A DNA stretch of 53,560 nucleotides from an uncultured Bacteroidales bacterium (GCA_900319005.1 ONMV01000011.1:1-53560), one strand, 5' to 3'; positions 38,942 to 45,837 are shown, numbered from the stretch's first letter. Translations and numbers: made by a program. The notes: generated from the letters alone by a model not told the origin.

Positions 38942-40068
38942 AGCGGTTTGATATATGCCCTATGGCGCTTATGTTGCTTATGGTCGAACTGCATAAAGAA
39001 CGACAGCACTTTGGTGTTGGTCTCCAGCATACTGGTGGTCTCCAGCGTGTGGATGCCGTATTGATTGATAAGCGGTATCTGGTCTTGCAGGAAGAGCGCA
39101 TTGATGCCCTTGTCCTGATAGTCCGGCCTAACGGCGATGAGCAGGAAACTGAATCGCTCCATCTTTTTCGCCTTCAGCGCTTTGATGAGGTGATACCATC
39201 CGAAGGGGAATAGTTTGCCTCCGCTCTTGCGTAGCGCCGGCGCTATATCCGGCATACCCAATCCGACGCCCACCAGCTCCTCTTTCTCATTCACAACCAG
39301 CGTCACGAAATCGAAGTTCAGGAACTGGAAGTACATATCTTTGTAGTAGTTCTTCTGCTTGTCGGTCATGGGCTGGAAATTGTAGAGCTTCTGATAAGCT
39401 GCATCAATCACGTCCATGTACTCGATACCGAATCGTTTTACCAACTCGCGTGAGTTCTTCACTTTGACGATCTTAACATGATAGCGTTGCTTCACCATCT
39501 CAGCCAAACGGTCGATACGCTCCGGCACGTCTTTGGGAGGGAAAACCTGTAACTCTATCCAGTCCGCCTCTTTGACCAGTCCATAGGCATCGATGTGGTT
39601 CACGTAATACGGATAATTATAGAGTGAAGCCATCACAGCCGGATATTCATATCCCTCCAACAGCAAGCCCTCATGGTCAAAATCCGTGAATCCGACCGGA
39701 CCATTCAAGGCGTCCATGCCTCTCTCTTTGCCCCATGCTACAACGGTATCCAGCAATGCTTTGCTGACTTCTTTATCGTCTATAAAATCGAACCATCCGA
39801 AGCGCACATGCTTGAATCCCCATTTCTCGTTCGCGCGGCGGTTGATGATGCCGGCTATGCGTCCCACGGGTTTTCCTTCTCGGTAAGCCATCCATAATTG
39901 GTAATCGCATACCTCCAAAGCCGGATTCTTCTCTGCATCAAAGCAGTTCATCTCGTCGAAGAACAACGGCGGGCAGTAATACGGACAATCCGCATACAAG
40001 TCATTAGCGAACTGAATGAACTGTCTCAGTTCCCGTTTGGTGTGTATTTCGCGAATCTCAACTGCCAT
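38938..40068 (-). CDS. GNAT-superfamily acetyltransferase-like protein
   Basis: A 376-residue cytosolic protein with no signal peptide. The N-terminal part (KRELRQFIQFANDLYADCPY ... PVGRIAGIINRRANEKWGFK) and C-terminal part (FSFLLIAVRPDYQDKGINAL ... HTLETTSMLETNTKVLSFFM) together show the GNAT acyl-CoA fold, with the R/Q-x-x-G-like pantetheine loop at DYQDKGINA. The family is widespread in Bacteroidetes (YghO-like). The substrate is unknown; the middle region may bind a larger acceptor. It is the first gene of a three-gene coupled operon with the Fur-family and Zn-peptidase genes. An 11-bp inverted repeat lies 23-58 bases upstream of its start and could be an operator. Confidence 0.8.
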   Translation of the reverse strand: MAVEIREIHTKRELRQFIQFANDLYADCPYYCPPLFFDEMNCFDAEKNPALEVCDYQLWMAYREGKPVGRIAGIINRRANEKWGFKHVRFGWFDFIDDKEVSKALLDTVVAWGKERGMDALNGPVGFTDFDHEGLLLEGYEYPAVMASLYNYPYYVNHIDAYGLVKEADWIELQVFPPKDVPERIDRLAEMVKQRYHVKIVKVKNSRELVKRFGIEYMDVIDAAYQKLYNFQPMTDKQKNYYKDMYFQFLNFDFVTLVVNEKEELVGVGLGMPDIAPALRKSGGKLFPFGWYHLIKALKAKKMERFSFLLIAVRPDYQDKGINALFLQDQIPLINQYGIHTLETTSMLETNTKVLSFFMQFDHKQHKRHRAYIKPL

Positions 40069-40090
40069 TTTATGTGTGGTTTATTTATCC

Positions 40091-40126
40091 CCGATTAAAA
40101 TGCTAGTGCAACGATATTTTAATCGG
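40091..40126. repeat. perfect 11-bp inverted repeat upstream of the GNAT operon
   Basis: CCGATTAAAAT and ATTTTAATCGG flank a 14-base loop. It lacks a T run and sits where the promoter of the GNAT-Fur-peptidase operon should be, so an operator is as likely as a terminator. The usual TTTG-N20-TANNTTTG promoter is not seen here. Confidence 0.65.
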
Positions 40127-40132
40127 AAAGGA

Positions 40133-40188
40133 GGAAGCGCGATAATTACACGAATTACGTAGTAATGAAGTTATTAATCGCCGCTTCC
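40133..40188. repeat. long imperfect inverted repeat beside the duplicated tRNA end
   Basis: GGAAGCG-C-GAT pairs with ATC-G-C-CGCTTCC across about 33 bases. It ends 3 bases before the duplicated tRNA-Ala 3' sequence, so it may be the end of a degraded integrated element. Confidence 0.5.
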
Positions 40189-40191
40189 GAC

Positions 40192-40211
40192 GTGGAGCAT
40201 AGGGGAGTCGA
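40192..40211. repeat. duplicated 3' end of tRNA-Ala (possible attachment-site scar)
   Basis: These 20 bases are identical to 40308-40327, the acceptor and T-loop end of tRNA-Ala. No tRNA body precedes them; the neighbouring bases instead form two small hairpins (ATTGCC-TTAT-GGCAAT at 40213-40228 and GCCCTTTAGGGC at 40235-40246). A direct repeat of a tRNA 3' end is the usual footprint of site-specific integration. Confidence 0.7.
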
Positions 40212-40284
40212 CAATTGCCTTATGGCAATAATCGTGCCCTTTAGGGCTAAGAACCTGGGTTTGAATCCCCTTCTCATGATCCCT

Positions 40285-40307
40285 AAAAGGCGTCCTTTAC
40301 GCCTTTT
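40285..40307 (-). terminator. terminator of the tmRNA-tRNA-Ala transcript
   Basis: AAAAGGCG and CGCCTTTT form an 8-bp stem with a 7-base loop, one base after the tRNA-Ala 3' end on the minus strand. The stem itself ends in TTTT. Confidence 0.72.
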
Positions 40308-40308
40308 G

Positions 40309-40381
40309 TGGAGCATAGGGGAGTCGAACCCCTGACCTCAACATTGCGAACGTTGCGCTCTACCAACTGAGCTAATACCCC
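40309..40381 (-). tRNA. tRNA-Ala (CGC)
   Basis: 73 bases. Acceptor GGGGTAT / ATGCTCC contains the G3-U70 wobble pair that defines alanine. Anticodon arm CAACG-TTCGCAA-TGTTG gives anticodon CGC, T arm CAGGGG-type with TTCGACT, discriminator A. CCA is not encoded. Its 5' end is only one nucleotide from the tmRNA 3' end. Confidence 0.9.
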
Positions 40382-40382
40382 G

Positions 40383-40773
40383 TGGAGCTAACGGGAGTCG
40401 AACCCGTGTCCAAACAAGGAATACTTGTGCTTTCTACACGCTTATCTTGGCCTTCGTTTTCGTTCGGCAGCAAGACCCAAGCCACCAACCGCCGACTTAT
40501 CTGCTAAGATTTCGAAACCGCATCGCAGCCTGCGATCTCTATTCTGTGAATTTCCGCACCGCTATATCCATTGAGCCCACAGACTCGGCTTGGAGCGATG
40601 TCTCGTTCAGGCGCCTTGCACCCGAAATAAGGCTAATCTACTATACTTCGATTAGGCAGCGAGAGCATACTCATAGTTGCCAGTTATATTTTGAAGCGAT
40701 ATTAACGAGCGTTGCTTCATTGCTCGGCGTGCTTACACAACCATTCTACCTGCTGTCAAAACCAGATAGCCCC
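40383..40773 (-). ncRNA. ssrA: transfer-messenger RNA (tmRNA)
   Basis: A 391-base RNA that rescues stalled ribosomes and tags their peptides for proteolysis. The ends form the alanine tRNA-like domain: 5' GGGGCTA pairs with 3' TAGCTCC (with G3-U70), the T arm is ACGGG-TTCGACT-CCCGT, discriminator A. The tag frame on the minus strand ends at TAA 40652-40654 and reads GNYEYALAA from GGC at 40681, fitting the Bacteroidetes GxxNYALAA pattern. The promoter lies 11 bases upstream of the 5' end. Open frames on the plus strand here are only antisense shadows. SmpB is not in the window. Confidence 0.93.
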
Positions 40774-40784
40774 AAAATGGACTG

Positions 40785-40816
40785 CAAAATTACTGCTTTT
40801 TTTTGAATTGTGCAAA
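40785..40816 (-). promoter_or_regulatory. promoter of tmRNA and tRNA-Ala
   Basis: On the minus strand, TTTG at 40816-40813, 20-base spacer, TAATTTTG at 40792-40785. Transcription should begin within a few bases of the mature tmRNA 5' end. Confidence 0.82.
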
Positions 40817-40831
40817 TTTTTGAGGTCTTTT

Positions 40832-40863
40832 TTTGCGTATGTCATTTTTTTTCTGTAATTTTG
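40832..40863 (+). promoter_or_regulatory. promoter of the GH105/88-type gene
   Basis: TTTG 40832-40835, 20-base spacer, TAATTTTG 40856-40863. The ATG is 19 bases downstream. It is back to back with the tmRNA promoter. Confidence 0.82.
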
Positions 40864-40882
40864 CACACAAATTATATTACAT

Positions 40883-42055
40883 ATGAAACGAATTATCCTT
40901 TTATTGGTTTTGGCAGTCTTTCTGATGACTGCATGTACTGAAAGTAACCCCTACCTGCAAACGGCGGAGTCGGTTGCGCTGTCCGAGATGAAGCATAACC
41001 CCGAGATGTGGACCTGCGATGGAGCCCCCAAACCCAAATGGGAGTACACGCCGACACTCATGGCGCGCGCGTTCCTTGAGTTATATGCGCGTACGGGCGA
41101 CACGGCTTATCTCAACCATGTGCAGCGGTTTGCCGACCTCTTCATCGGCGAAGATGGTTCGATTCTCACCTATAAGCAAAGCCTCTATAACATGGATCGC
41201 ATCCAGGGCGGTAATTTCCTTATCATGCTCAATGCCATCAATCCACAACCCCGATACAGCATCGCTATCGAGACGCTGCGTGACCAGCTGCGCGAGCAGC
41301 CCCGTACGGAGGAAGGCGGGTTCTGGCATAAGCAGATTTATCCCCACCAGATGTGGCTTGACGGACTCTTTACCGGCACTACTTTCTATGCCCGCTATGC
41401 GGCGTGGAAACCCGAACCCGAAGCTTGGTCGGATATAGCTAACCAGTTCCTCGTGGTCGATAAGCACACGCTCAAGGCGAACGGACTCAACCATCACGGT
41501 TGGGACCAGAGCCGCCAGATGGGGTGGAGTGACTCCATTACCGGTTGCAGTCCTGAGACATGGGGACGCGCGGAAGGATGGTATGTCATGGCGCTATGCG
41601 ATGTGCTCGAACTGATGCCGGCGGACCAACCCGAACGTCCGGCGTTGGAGGCTATCCTCAACCGCGTCATGGGAGCCCTGCTGACTGTGCAGGATCCCGA
41701 GACCCATCTATGGTATCAAGTGCCCGACCGTGCCGGAGAAGAAGGCAATTACTTGGAATCCACTTGCTCCGCGATGTACTGCTTTGCGATGGCGAAAGGC
41801 GTACGGCTCGGCATCCTGCCCGAGGAGTATAAAAATGAAGCCATCCAAGTCATGGACGGCCTCAAGACCTATAAACTGCGCACTAATGAAGATGGTACTC
41901 TTTCGCTGATCGATTGTTGTGCGGTAGCGGGTTTGGGCGGTAATCCCTATCGGGATGGCACCTATTCCTATTATGTGAACGAGCGTATCCGTGAGGATGA
42001 CCCCAAAGGAGTGGCACCTCTTATTCTGGCTGCGCTCGAACTGTCCCAACTCTAA
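40883..42055 (+). CDS. glycoside hydrolase family 105/88-type lipoprotein
   Basis: A probable unsaturated rhamnogalacturonyl (or glucuronyl) hydrolase; 390 residues. MKRIILLLVLAVFLMTAC is a lipoprotein signal peptide with Cys18. The rest is an (alpha/alpha)6 barrel. The catalytic-type Asp lies in NMDRIQGGNFLIMLNAI, the second acidic region in YPHQMWLDGLFTGTTFYARY, the family motif WGRAEGWYVMALCDVLELMP in the middle, and the substrate-facing LESTCSAMYCFAMAKGVRLG near the end. It would cleave the terminal unsaturated uronic acid left by polysaccharide lyases, at the outer membrane or periplasm. No lyase or SusCD pair adjoins. Its last 4 bases overlap the convergent small-peptide gene. Confidence 0.88.
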   Translation: MKRIILLLVLAVFLMTACTESNPYLQTAESVALSEMKHNPEMWTCDGAPKPKWEYTPTLMARAFLELYARTGDTAYLNHVQRFADLFIGEDGSILTYKQSLYNMDRIQGGNFLIMLNAINPQPRYSIAIETLRDQLREQPRTEEGGFWHKQIYPHQMWLDGLFTGTTFYARYAAWKPEPEAWSDIANQFLVVDKHTLKANGLNHHGWDQSRQMGWSDSITGCSPETWGRAEGWYVMALCDVLELMPADQPERPALEAILNRVMGALLTVQDPETHLWYQVPDRAGEEGNYLESTCSAMYCFAMAKGVRLGILPEEYKNEAIQVMDGLKTYKLRTNEDGTLSLIDCCAVAGLGGNPYRDGTYSYYVNERIREDDPKGVAPLILAALELSQL

Positions 42056-42195
42056 AAAACTCTCTTCTTCGGAGCCTCGTTTCCTACTTTGGGTCCGGTG
42101 GAAGAACCCGCTAATGCGATGGGCGTCATGACTCTTTCGGCAGTCATTACGTCCATCTTCATTTCCGGCGTTATATATCTCTTTAACTCTTTCAT
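42052..42195 (-). CDS. small peptide gene (47 residues) downstream of the 657-residue surface protein
   Basis: ATG 42195 to TAG 42052 reads MKELKRYITPEMKMDVMTAE, then a Gly/Ser/Pro-rich middle and the basic end APKKRVF. It has no signal peptide or membrane helix. The next small ORF at 45111 shares the layout K-x-Y-x-x-P-x-M near the N-terminus, VM in the middle and APK(K/R)R near the end, so both look like one family. It lies 30 bases after the surface-protein gene, probably on the same transcript. Similar short MKKY-x-x-P proteins are common in Bacteroidales; their function is unknown to me. Confidence 0.65.
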   Translation of the reverse strand: MKELKRYITPEMKMDVMTAERVMTPIALAGSSTGPKVGNEAPKKRVF

Positions 42196-42200
42196 TTCTC

Positions 42201-42228
42201 TAAATCCTAAATCCTAAACCCTAAACTA
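42201..42228. repeat. four-unit heptamer array at the stop of the 657-residue protein gene
   Basis: TAAATCC, TAAATCC, TAAACCC, TAAACTA. The last unit contains the CTA that forms the minus-strand TAG stop. The CCCTAAA-like look is coincidental. Confidence 0.82.
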
Positions 42229-44199
42229 TTTCATCCTTCCCGTCACATCGTACATCCGTCCGTCCCGGAGGATATATACATGTCCGTCAATAATCACCTT
42301 GGTACATTGTACTTTGTCACTTTGTACTTCGTCCACTCCTGTCGGCATCTTCGCTTGCAGCAGCAGGCCGTATCCTTCGGTTGTACCTTGTGCCAACTCG
42401 ATTTCGTAGGGGCTCTCGTTGAGGTTACAGATGATCTTTCCCTCGTGCGTCAGGAAGACATCCGCTTCGCTTGCTGCCTGCATTGCAATCAAGTATCGGC
42501 CTGCTGCGGGAGCACGAAACGTAAGCGGGTAAGTGGCCTGACCGTTCACTAATGGGAAAGCCGCCGCGCATAACTGCGTACCATAAGCCGGAACCCATAT
42601 CTGCGCACATCGCGCATCGCCCATACTCATCTTCGCTACATCGCGCCCGATCTCGTAACTGTCACTATCCTCCTCGCCGGCGCGCAGAAAGAGTCGGTCC
42701 TCTTCTTCTCCGGCTTCGTTCATTAACCGCACAACATACGTCTTCTGCTCCATCGCGCTTAAAGCGCGCGCGGGCGCCAGCGCTATGCTGCCGATGTCAT
42801 CTCTCGTGACAGTGATAGCGCTTCCGTCCGATTGGTAGAAGAACGCGCTGCCCAACATCAGCTTCACGTCATCGCTGGCGCGCAGTTTGAATGCGTTAGC
42901 TTCGTGGTCAAGGAATTGCAAATCCAAAGAACCTATATGCGATTTGCCTAAATAGGGATTACCCAATCCGTTCCAACCGGCATGATCCGGGTTCGTAGAA
43001 GGAAACTCCTGCGTCGTCATCTGACTCGAACCGTTGACCACGTCGTTATAGAGCGCGGCTTCGGCTTGTTTCTTAAATCGCAGTGTCTTATAATCGGTGT
43101 CTCCAACGGAGATGATATAGAGCACACCGGGTTGCAGTACGCCGCTATGTTTCTTCCAAGCGTATTGCCCTTGCGCACGGATGTCTCCGTGGTAAGCCAT
43201 AATCGTATAGCCCGTTTCGAGAGCCAGTTTGGAGTCCTGGAAATAAACGCCGTCGGTGGCACTCACCTCAAAAGGAACAGAGAAAGCGTACCATCCGTAC
43301 GAAGCCTGTTCGGCGGGAGTTAACTCCAATTCAAAGAATACATCTCCGGTGGTGGTGATATGAGGGTTGGTGATCTCGGCGCATTTGCCGTTGCTGTCTC
43401 CAGATCCGGAAGCTGAGCCTAAAGCGCTCTTGATCGTCAGATCTTTGACTGTCAGCTCAGCCTCTCCTCCTATGGTTCCGCCTGCTTCGATGGTCAGACT
43501 CTCCATCTCTGTAGGCTCATCAATATTCATCGTCTCTCCGTCAGTTATCGTCGCTTCTCCACTCTTCGTGTACGTGAAAACTACATCATCGATGATCAGA
43601 TCTTCGTCACTACTGGAAGCGCCAGCCTTCGATAGCATGATTCTGATATAGTAATCGGTGTTCGGCGAAGAATTCGGAATGTCGTATGAAAAATAATAGG
43701 GAGTTGTGCTTAAAAATATACTCACCTGATTTGTAAACGGAGTCCAATCATTTCCGTTAGAAGAAAGCGCCCCGTTGCTCCACGTCGTCCATTTTGTACC
43801 ATCCGTAGAGTAGGATACGTTCATATAAATGATGCTCGCAGTGTTTTTTGCTTTGAATGTGATATTCGTCAGTCCTTTTATGGGTGTAGTAGTTCGTGCG
43901 TGACCAAATTTAGATGCCTCATTTTTATACCATCTTATCAGGCATGATTTCCCGTTGATTGCGCTTGCGTTTGATATAATATTACCATAATATATCTCCC
44001 ATCCAATGTTACAATCGCTTTCGGTTGTATTTAAATTTCTTATGGTTGGAATACCATAGGAACCTGTAGATGCTGTTTGGAAGCCTTCTGTTTTAGTCTC
44101 TGTTTCGCCCCATGCGTTTGTTAGTCCAAGCGTGAGCATCATAATCAGCGACACTGCTTTCTTGCCCATGCTGCGCATCGCGTTAAAGTGGATATACAT
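42226..44199 (-). CDS. secreted surface protein with sorting-like C-terminal tail (657 residues)
   Basis: An exported protein of unknown function. KKAVSLIMMLTLGLTNAWGE is the signal peptide; starts at 44199, 44178 or 44169 are all possible. Residues 35-215 form a beta-rich binding-like domain (DWTPFTNQVSIFLSTTPYYF ... DEDLIIDDVVFTYTKSG), followed by a short beta-solenoid-like stretch (MESLTIEAGGTIGGEAELTV). The C-terminal ~380 residues (YGWYAFSVPFEVSATDG, YHGDIRAQGQYAWKKHSGVL, GWNGLGNPYLGKSHIG, EGYGLLLQAKMPTGVDEV) are clearly homologous to the end of the giant protein at 46040. It ends with VIIDGHVYILRDGRMYDVTG, a short tail typical of Bacteroidales secreted proteins. Probably surface attached. 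It is followed by the small-peptide gene. Confidence 0.82.
   Translation of the reverse strand: MYIHFNAMRSMGKKAVSLIMMLTLGLTNAWGETETKTEGFQTASTGSYGIPTIRNLNTTESDCNIGWEIYYGNIISNASAINGKSCLIRWYKNEASKFGHARTTTPIKGLTNITFKAKNTASIIYMNVSYSTDGTKWTTWSNGALSSNGNDWTPFTNQVSIFLSTTPYYFSYDIPNSSPNTDYYIRIMLSKAGASSSDEDLIIDDVVFTYTKSGEATITDGETMNIDEPTEMESLTIEAGGTIGGEAELTVKDLTIKSALGSASGSGDSNGKCAEITNPHITTTGDVFFELELTPAEQASYGWYAFSVPFEVSATDGVYFQDSKLALETGYTIMAYHGDIRAQGQYAWKKHSGVLQPGVLYIISVGDTDYKTLRFKKQAEAALYNDVVNGSSQMTTQEFPSTNPDHAGWNGLGNPYLGKSHIGSLDLQFLDHEANAFKLRASDDVKLMLGSAFFYQSDGSAITVTRDDIGSIALAPARALSAMEQKTYVVRLMNEAGEEEDRLFLRAGEEDSDSYEIGRDVAKMSMGDARCAQIWVPAYGTQLCAAAFPLVNGQATYPLTFRAPAAGRYLIAMQAASEADVFLTHEGKIICNLNESPYEIELAQGTTEGYGLLLQAKMPTGVDEVQSDKVQCTKVIIDGHVYILRDGRMYDVTGRMK
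42300..42336. repeat. heptamer array before the C-terminal tail of the 657-residue protein
   Basis: TACATTG, TACTTTG, TCACTTTG, TACTTCG. It encodes VQSDKVQCTK directly before the sorting-like tail. The homologous position of the giant protein has the same array. Confidence 0.78.
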
Positions 44200-44239
44200 T
44201 CGTGTAGTGTTTTAATTGTTGTTTTTATTGTTAATGCTG

Positions 44240-44271
44240 CAAAAGTACTGCTTTTTTCTGACATACGCAAA
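44240..44271 (-). promoter_or_regulatory. promoter of the 657-residue surface protein gene
   Basis: On the minus strand, TTTG at 44271-44268, 20-base spacer, TACTTTTG at 44247-44240. It lies in the gap after the HigA antitoxin gene. Confidence 0.8.
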
Positions 44272-44313
44272 TATTTTTCCATTCTATGGAAATTATTTTA
44301 TGGAAAAAAATAC

Positions 44314-44625
44314 TCACAGCATTGCTGCTACGCGCGGGATTTTAGCTAACCATGTCAATAACTTGCGGTCTTGACGTGCTGTTTGCATGGTATATTTCGT
44401 TTGGATACTCATCAACGCATCTGCCGGAATATCCAATGCCGCTTCAAACATAAGCGCATTTGTCGGTGATAGCGGACGTTTACCGTTCAGCAATTCATTC
44501 AGAACCGTATACGACATATCTACTTGACGCGCAAACTCACGTTGCGAGATATGACGTGCTTCCATCTCTTCTTTAATTATTTCTCCCGGATGTACCGGAT
44601 AAAAAGAATAACCTAACGTTGCCAT
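44314..44625 (-). CDS. higA: HigA-family antitoxin
   Basis: A 103-residue XRE helix-turn-helix antitoxin. HPGEIIKEEMEARHISQREF is the standard HigA opening, and the recognition helix lies in ARQVDMSYTVLNELLNGKRP, followed by LSPTNALMFEAALDIPADAL. It neutralises the partner toxin encoded 3 bases upstream and should repress the shared promoter. Toxin-first order is the HigBA hallmark. It sits between the two large surface-protein loci. Confidence 0.93.
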   Translation of the reverse strand: MATLGYSFYPVHPGEIIKEEMEARHISQREFARQVDMSYTVLNELLNGKRPLSPTNALMFEAALDIPADALMSIQTKYTMQTARQDRKLLTWLAKIPRVAAML

Positions 44626-44628
44626 GAC

Positions 44629-44940
44629 TTATGCTTTATAATGGTTAGTAATGTCTTCTAATTTACAAATAGTTAGCACAGTTTCTCCCGGCTTGGAGTC
44701 CATTTGGAAGATTAAACGATAATGATAGTCGATACGCACAGAATACTCTTCATTTCCTATTGCCTCAAAATTTAACGAGTTAAAGCGGAATAAATCCTCC
44801 ATCCTGCTTACGGCATCTAATATTCCTACTACTCGCACATATTTCCGTACTACTTCCGGTTGATAGCGATGTTGTTTATCGTTTGTCTTGCCGGTATAAT
44901 ACAAGTCACTGAGGTAATCTTTTAGGAACTGTACGTCCAT
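44629..44940 (-). CDS. higB: HigB/RelE-family toxin
   Basis: A 103-residue ribosome-dependent mRNA interferase-type toxin. It has the HigB pattern: an N-terminal helix (FLKDYLSDLYYTGKTNDKQH), a conserved RMEDLFRFNSLNFEAIGNEE region and the core strands YSVRIDYHYRLIFQMD and VLTICKLEDITNHY, where Arg, His and Tyr occur as in active toxins. It is co-transcribed with higA from its own promoter, with a leader of about 15 bases. The module is likely a stability or stress element in this accessory region. Confidence 0.9.
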   Translation of the reverse strand: MDVQFLKDYLSDLYYTGKTNDKQHRYQPEVVRKYVRVVGILDAVSRMEDLFRFNSLNFEAIGNEEYSVRIDYHYRLIFQMDSKPGETVLTICKLEDITNHYKA

Positions 44941-44959
44941 ACTATTTGTAAATTTTGTG

Positions 44960-44991
44960 CAAAGGTACTACAAATTTTTGATATTCGCAAA
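44960..44991 (-). promoter_or_regulatory. promoter of higBA
   Basis: On the minus strand, TTTG at 44991-44988, 20-base spacer, TACCTTTG at 44967-44960. The toxin ATG is 19 bases downstream. The repeated AATTTTTGAT/AATTTTGTG words nearby could be HigA sites but are not clear palindromes. Confidence 0.8.
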
Positions 44992-45030
44992 TTTTGTGAA
45001 TGTTTTTTGAGTTTTTCTTACATTTTTATG

Positions 45031-45062
45031 GAAAAACAACAAACGGAGCGCCGAAACGCTCC
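45031..45062 (-). terminator. terminator downstream of the 56-residue peptide gene
   Basis: On the minus strand, GGAGCG-TTTCGG-CGCTCC followed by GTTTGTTGTTTTT. It separates the peptide/DUF2442 operon from higBA. Confidence 0.82.
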
Positions 45063-45069
45063 ATTTATC

Positions 45070-45110
45070 TCTAATTCCCTAACTCCTTCACTCGTTCATT
45101 CCTTCATTCC
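45070..45110. repeat. degenerate 8-bp array after the small-peptide stop
   Basis: TAATTCCC, TAACTCC, TTCACTCG, TTCATTCC, TTCATTCC. It begins at the stop codon of the peptide gene and leads to the terminator. Confidence 0.65.
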
Positions 45111-45281
45111 TTAGAACACCTTCGTGGAGTCGCTGTTTTGGATGACGGGATTGACGTCCATTCTCCTCTTAGGAGCTGTTCCCGCTTCCGGAGCTGAGTT
45201 AGAATTCAGGAGCATTACGCTCATATCCGCCAGCACTGGCTGCACGGTCATTTTTGGTTGTATGTAAGTATATTTTTTCAT
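45111..45281 (-). CDS. small peptide gene (56 residues)
   Basis: ATG 45281 to TAA 45111 reads MKKYTYIQPKMTVQPVLADM, then SVMLLNSNSAPEAGTAPKRR and a polar end STKVF. It has no signal peptide or membrane helix. It shares the N-terminal K-x-Y-x-x-P-x-M and the central VM...AP-x-x-G...APK(R/K)R plan with the 47-residue peptide at 42052, and the C-terminal VF ending also matches. It lies 16 bases after DUF2442 and before a terminator. I infer that a peptide of this family originally followed each large surface-protein gene and that other modules were inserted here. Confidence 0.65.
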   Translation of the reverse strand: MKKYTYIQPKMTVQPVLADMSVMLLNSNSAPEAGTAPKRRMDVNPVIQNSDSTKVF

Positions 45282-45297
45282 AATCGTGATATTCTAA

Positions 45298-45591
45298 TTA
45301 TACATTTGCTACATAGTCCAACTCATTGCGCTTAATCAGCAATGGATAGCGCTCAGGATGACGCAGAGATTCTATTTCCAAATCCACGTCTAACTTCGGC
45401 CATTCAATCGCATTGTTGCCGCTCATTCGAACATCCAATACTTCATTGATGGTTGCATCTCTCATCCACGGCACACGATTGTACGATAGGAAGTAATCCT
45501 CTCCTTGAACAGAGAGCATTATTCCACGATCGTTAATCATCAATACGTCCGCCAATGTGGAGTTGATATTGTTTTTTAAAGTATTCTGCAT
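45298..45591 (-). CDS. DUF2442-family protein
   Basis: A 97-residue protein with the DUF2442 pattern: DVLMINDRGIMLSVQGEDYF, LSYNRVPWMRDATINEVLDV and the terminal IEWPKLDVDLEIESLRHPER. In many genomes it is encoded right after a DUF4160 protein, and the pair is suspected to be a toxin-antitoxin-like or defence-linked module; the function is not proven. Here its start overlaps the DUF4160 gene by 59 bases in another frame, an unusually long overlap. The shorter start at Met 18 (LMINDRGIML) would cut the overlap to a few bases. Confidence 0.85.
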   Translation of the reverse strand: MQNTLKNNINSTLADVLMINDRGIMLSVQGEDYFLSYNRVPWMRDATINEVLDVRMSGNNAIEWPKLDVDLEIESLRHPERYPLLIKRNELDYVANV

Positions 45592-45784
45592 AAAGTTCTA
45601 CTATGCTTTGGATTTTGTTAATCTCATGTTGGCTAAAGTTACCTTTGTAGGCTATTTCTACTTTGGGTTCTAACCAAATCTTCGCTTCTTTGTCTTCCTT
45701 AATTATATGAATATGCATTCTTTCTTCCTCATTGGAATATATTTTAAATGCGTACCCTTTCTCTTTAAGGAATATTGGACTCAT
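45533..45784 (-). CDS. DUF4160-family protein
   Basis: An 83-residue protein with the DUF4160 pattern: SPIFLKEKGYAFKIYSNEEE, RMHIHIIKEDKEAKIWLEPK, VEIAYKGNFSQHEINKIQSI and the terminal YAEYFKKQYQLH. The conserved H-x-H-x-x and W-L-E-P regions are present. It forms an operon with DUF2442. The promoter's -33 box is supplied by the end of the 104-bp repeat. No enzymatic function is established; partner of a putative toxin-antitoxin pair is the best guess. Confidence 0.86.
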   Translation of the reverse strand: MSPIFLKEKGYAFKIYSNEEERMHIHIIKEDKEAKIWLEPKVEIAYKGNFSQHEINKIQSIVELYAEYFKKQYQLHIGGRIDD

Positions 45785-45805
45785 AGCAAATTTTTAATTC
45801 GGCTG

Positions 45806-45837
45806 CAAAGTTACTACAAAATAATCAAATATACAAA
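45806..45837 (-). promoter_or_regulatory. promoter of DUF4160-DUF2442, with -33 box inside a repeat
   Basis: On the minus strand, TTTG at 45837-45834, 20-base spacer, TAACTTTG at 45813-45806. The TTTG belongs to the last bases of the 104-bp repeat copy at 45827-45930. The ATG is 21 bases downstream. Confidence 0.75.

Noticed and set aside
40235-40290. Possible tRNA on the plus strand ending in GGGTTTGAATCCC
   Set aside because: The T stem has mismatches and no matching acceptor or anticodon arm can be drawn, so it is not a functional tRNA.
40447-40806. 119-codon plus-strand frame
   Set aside because: It lies antisense to the tmRNA, whose ends, tag and promoter are clear.
42201-42228. CCCTAAA-like run as telomeric sequence
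   Set aside because: It is only four degenerate 7-base units at a stop codon, one of many such arrays with different units.
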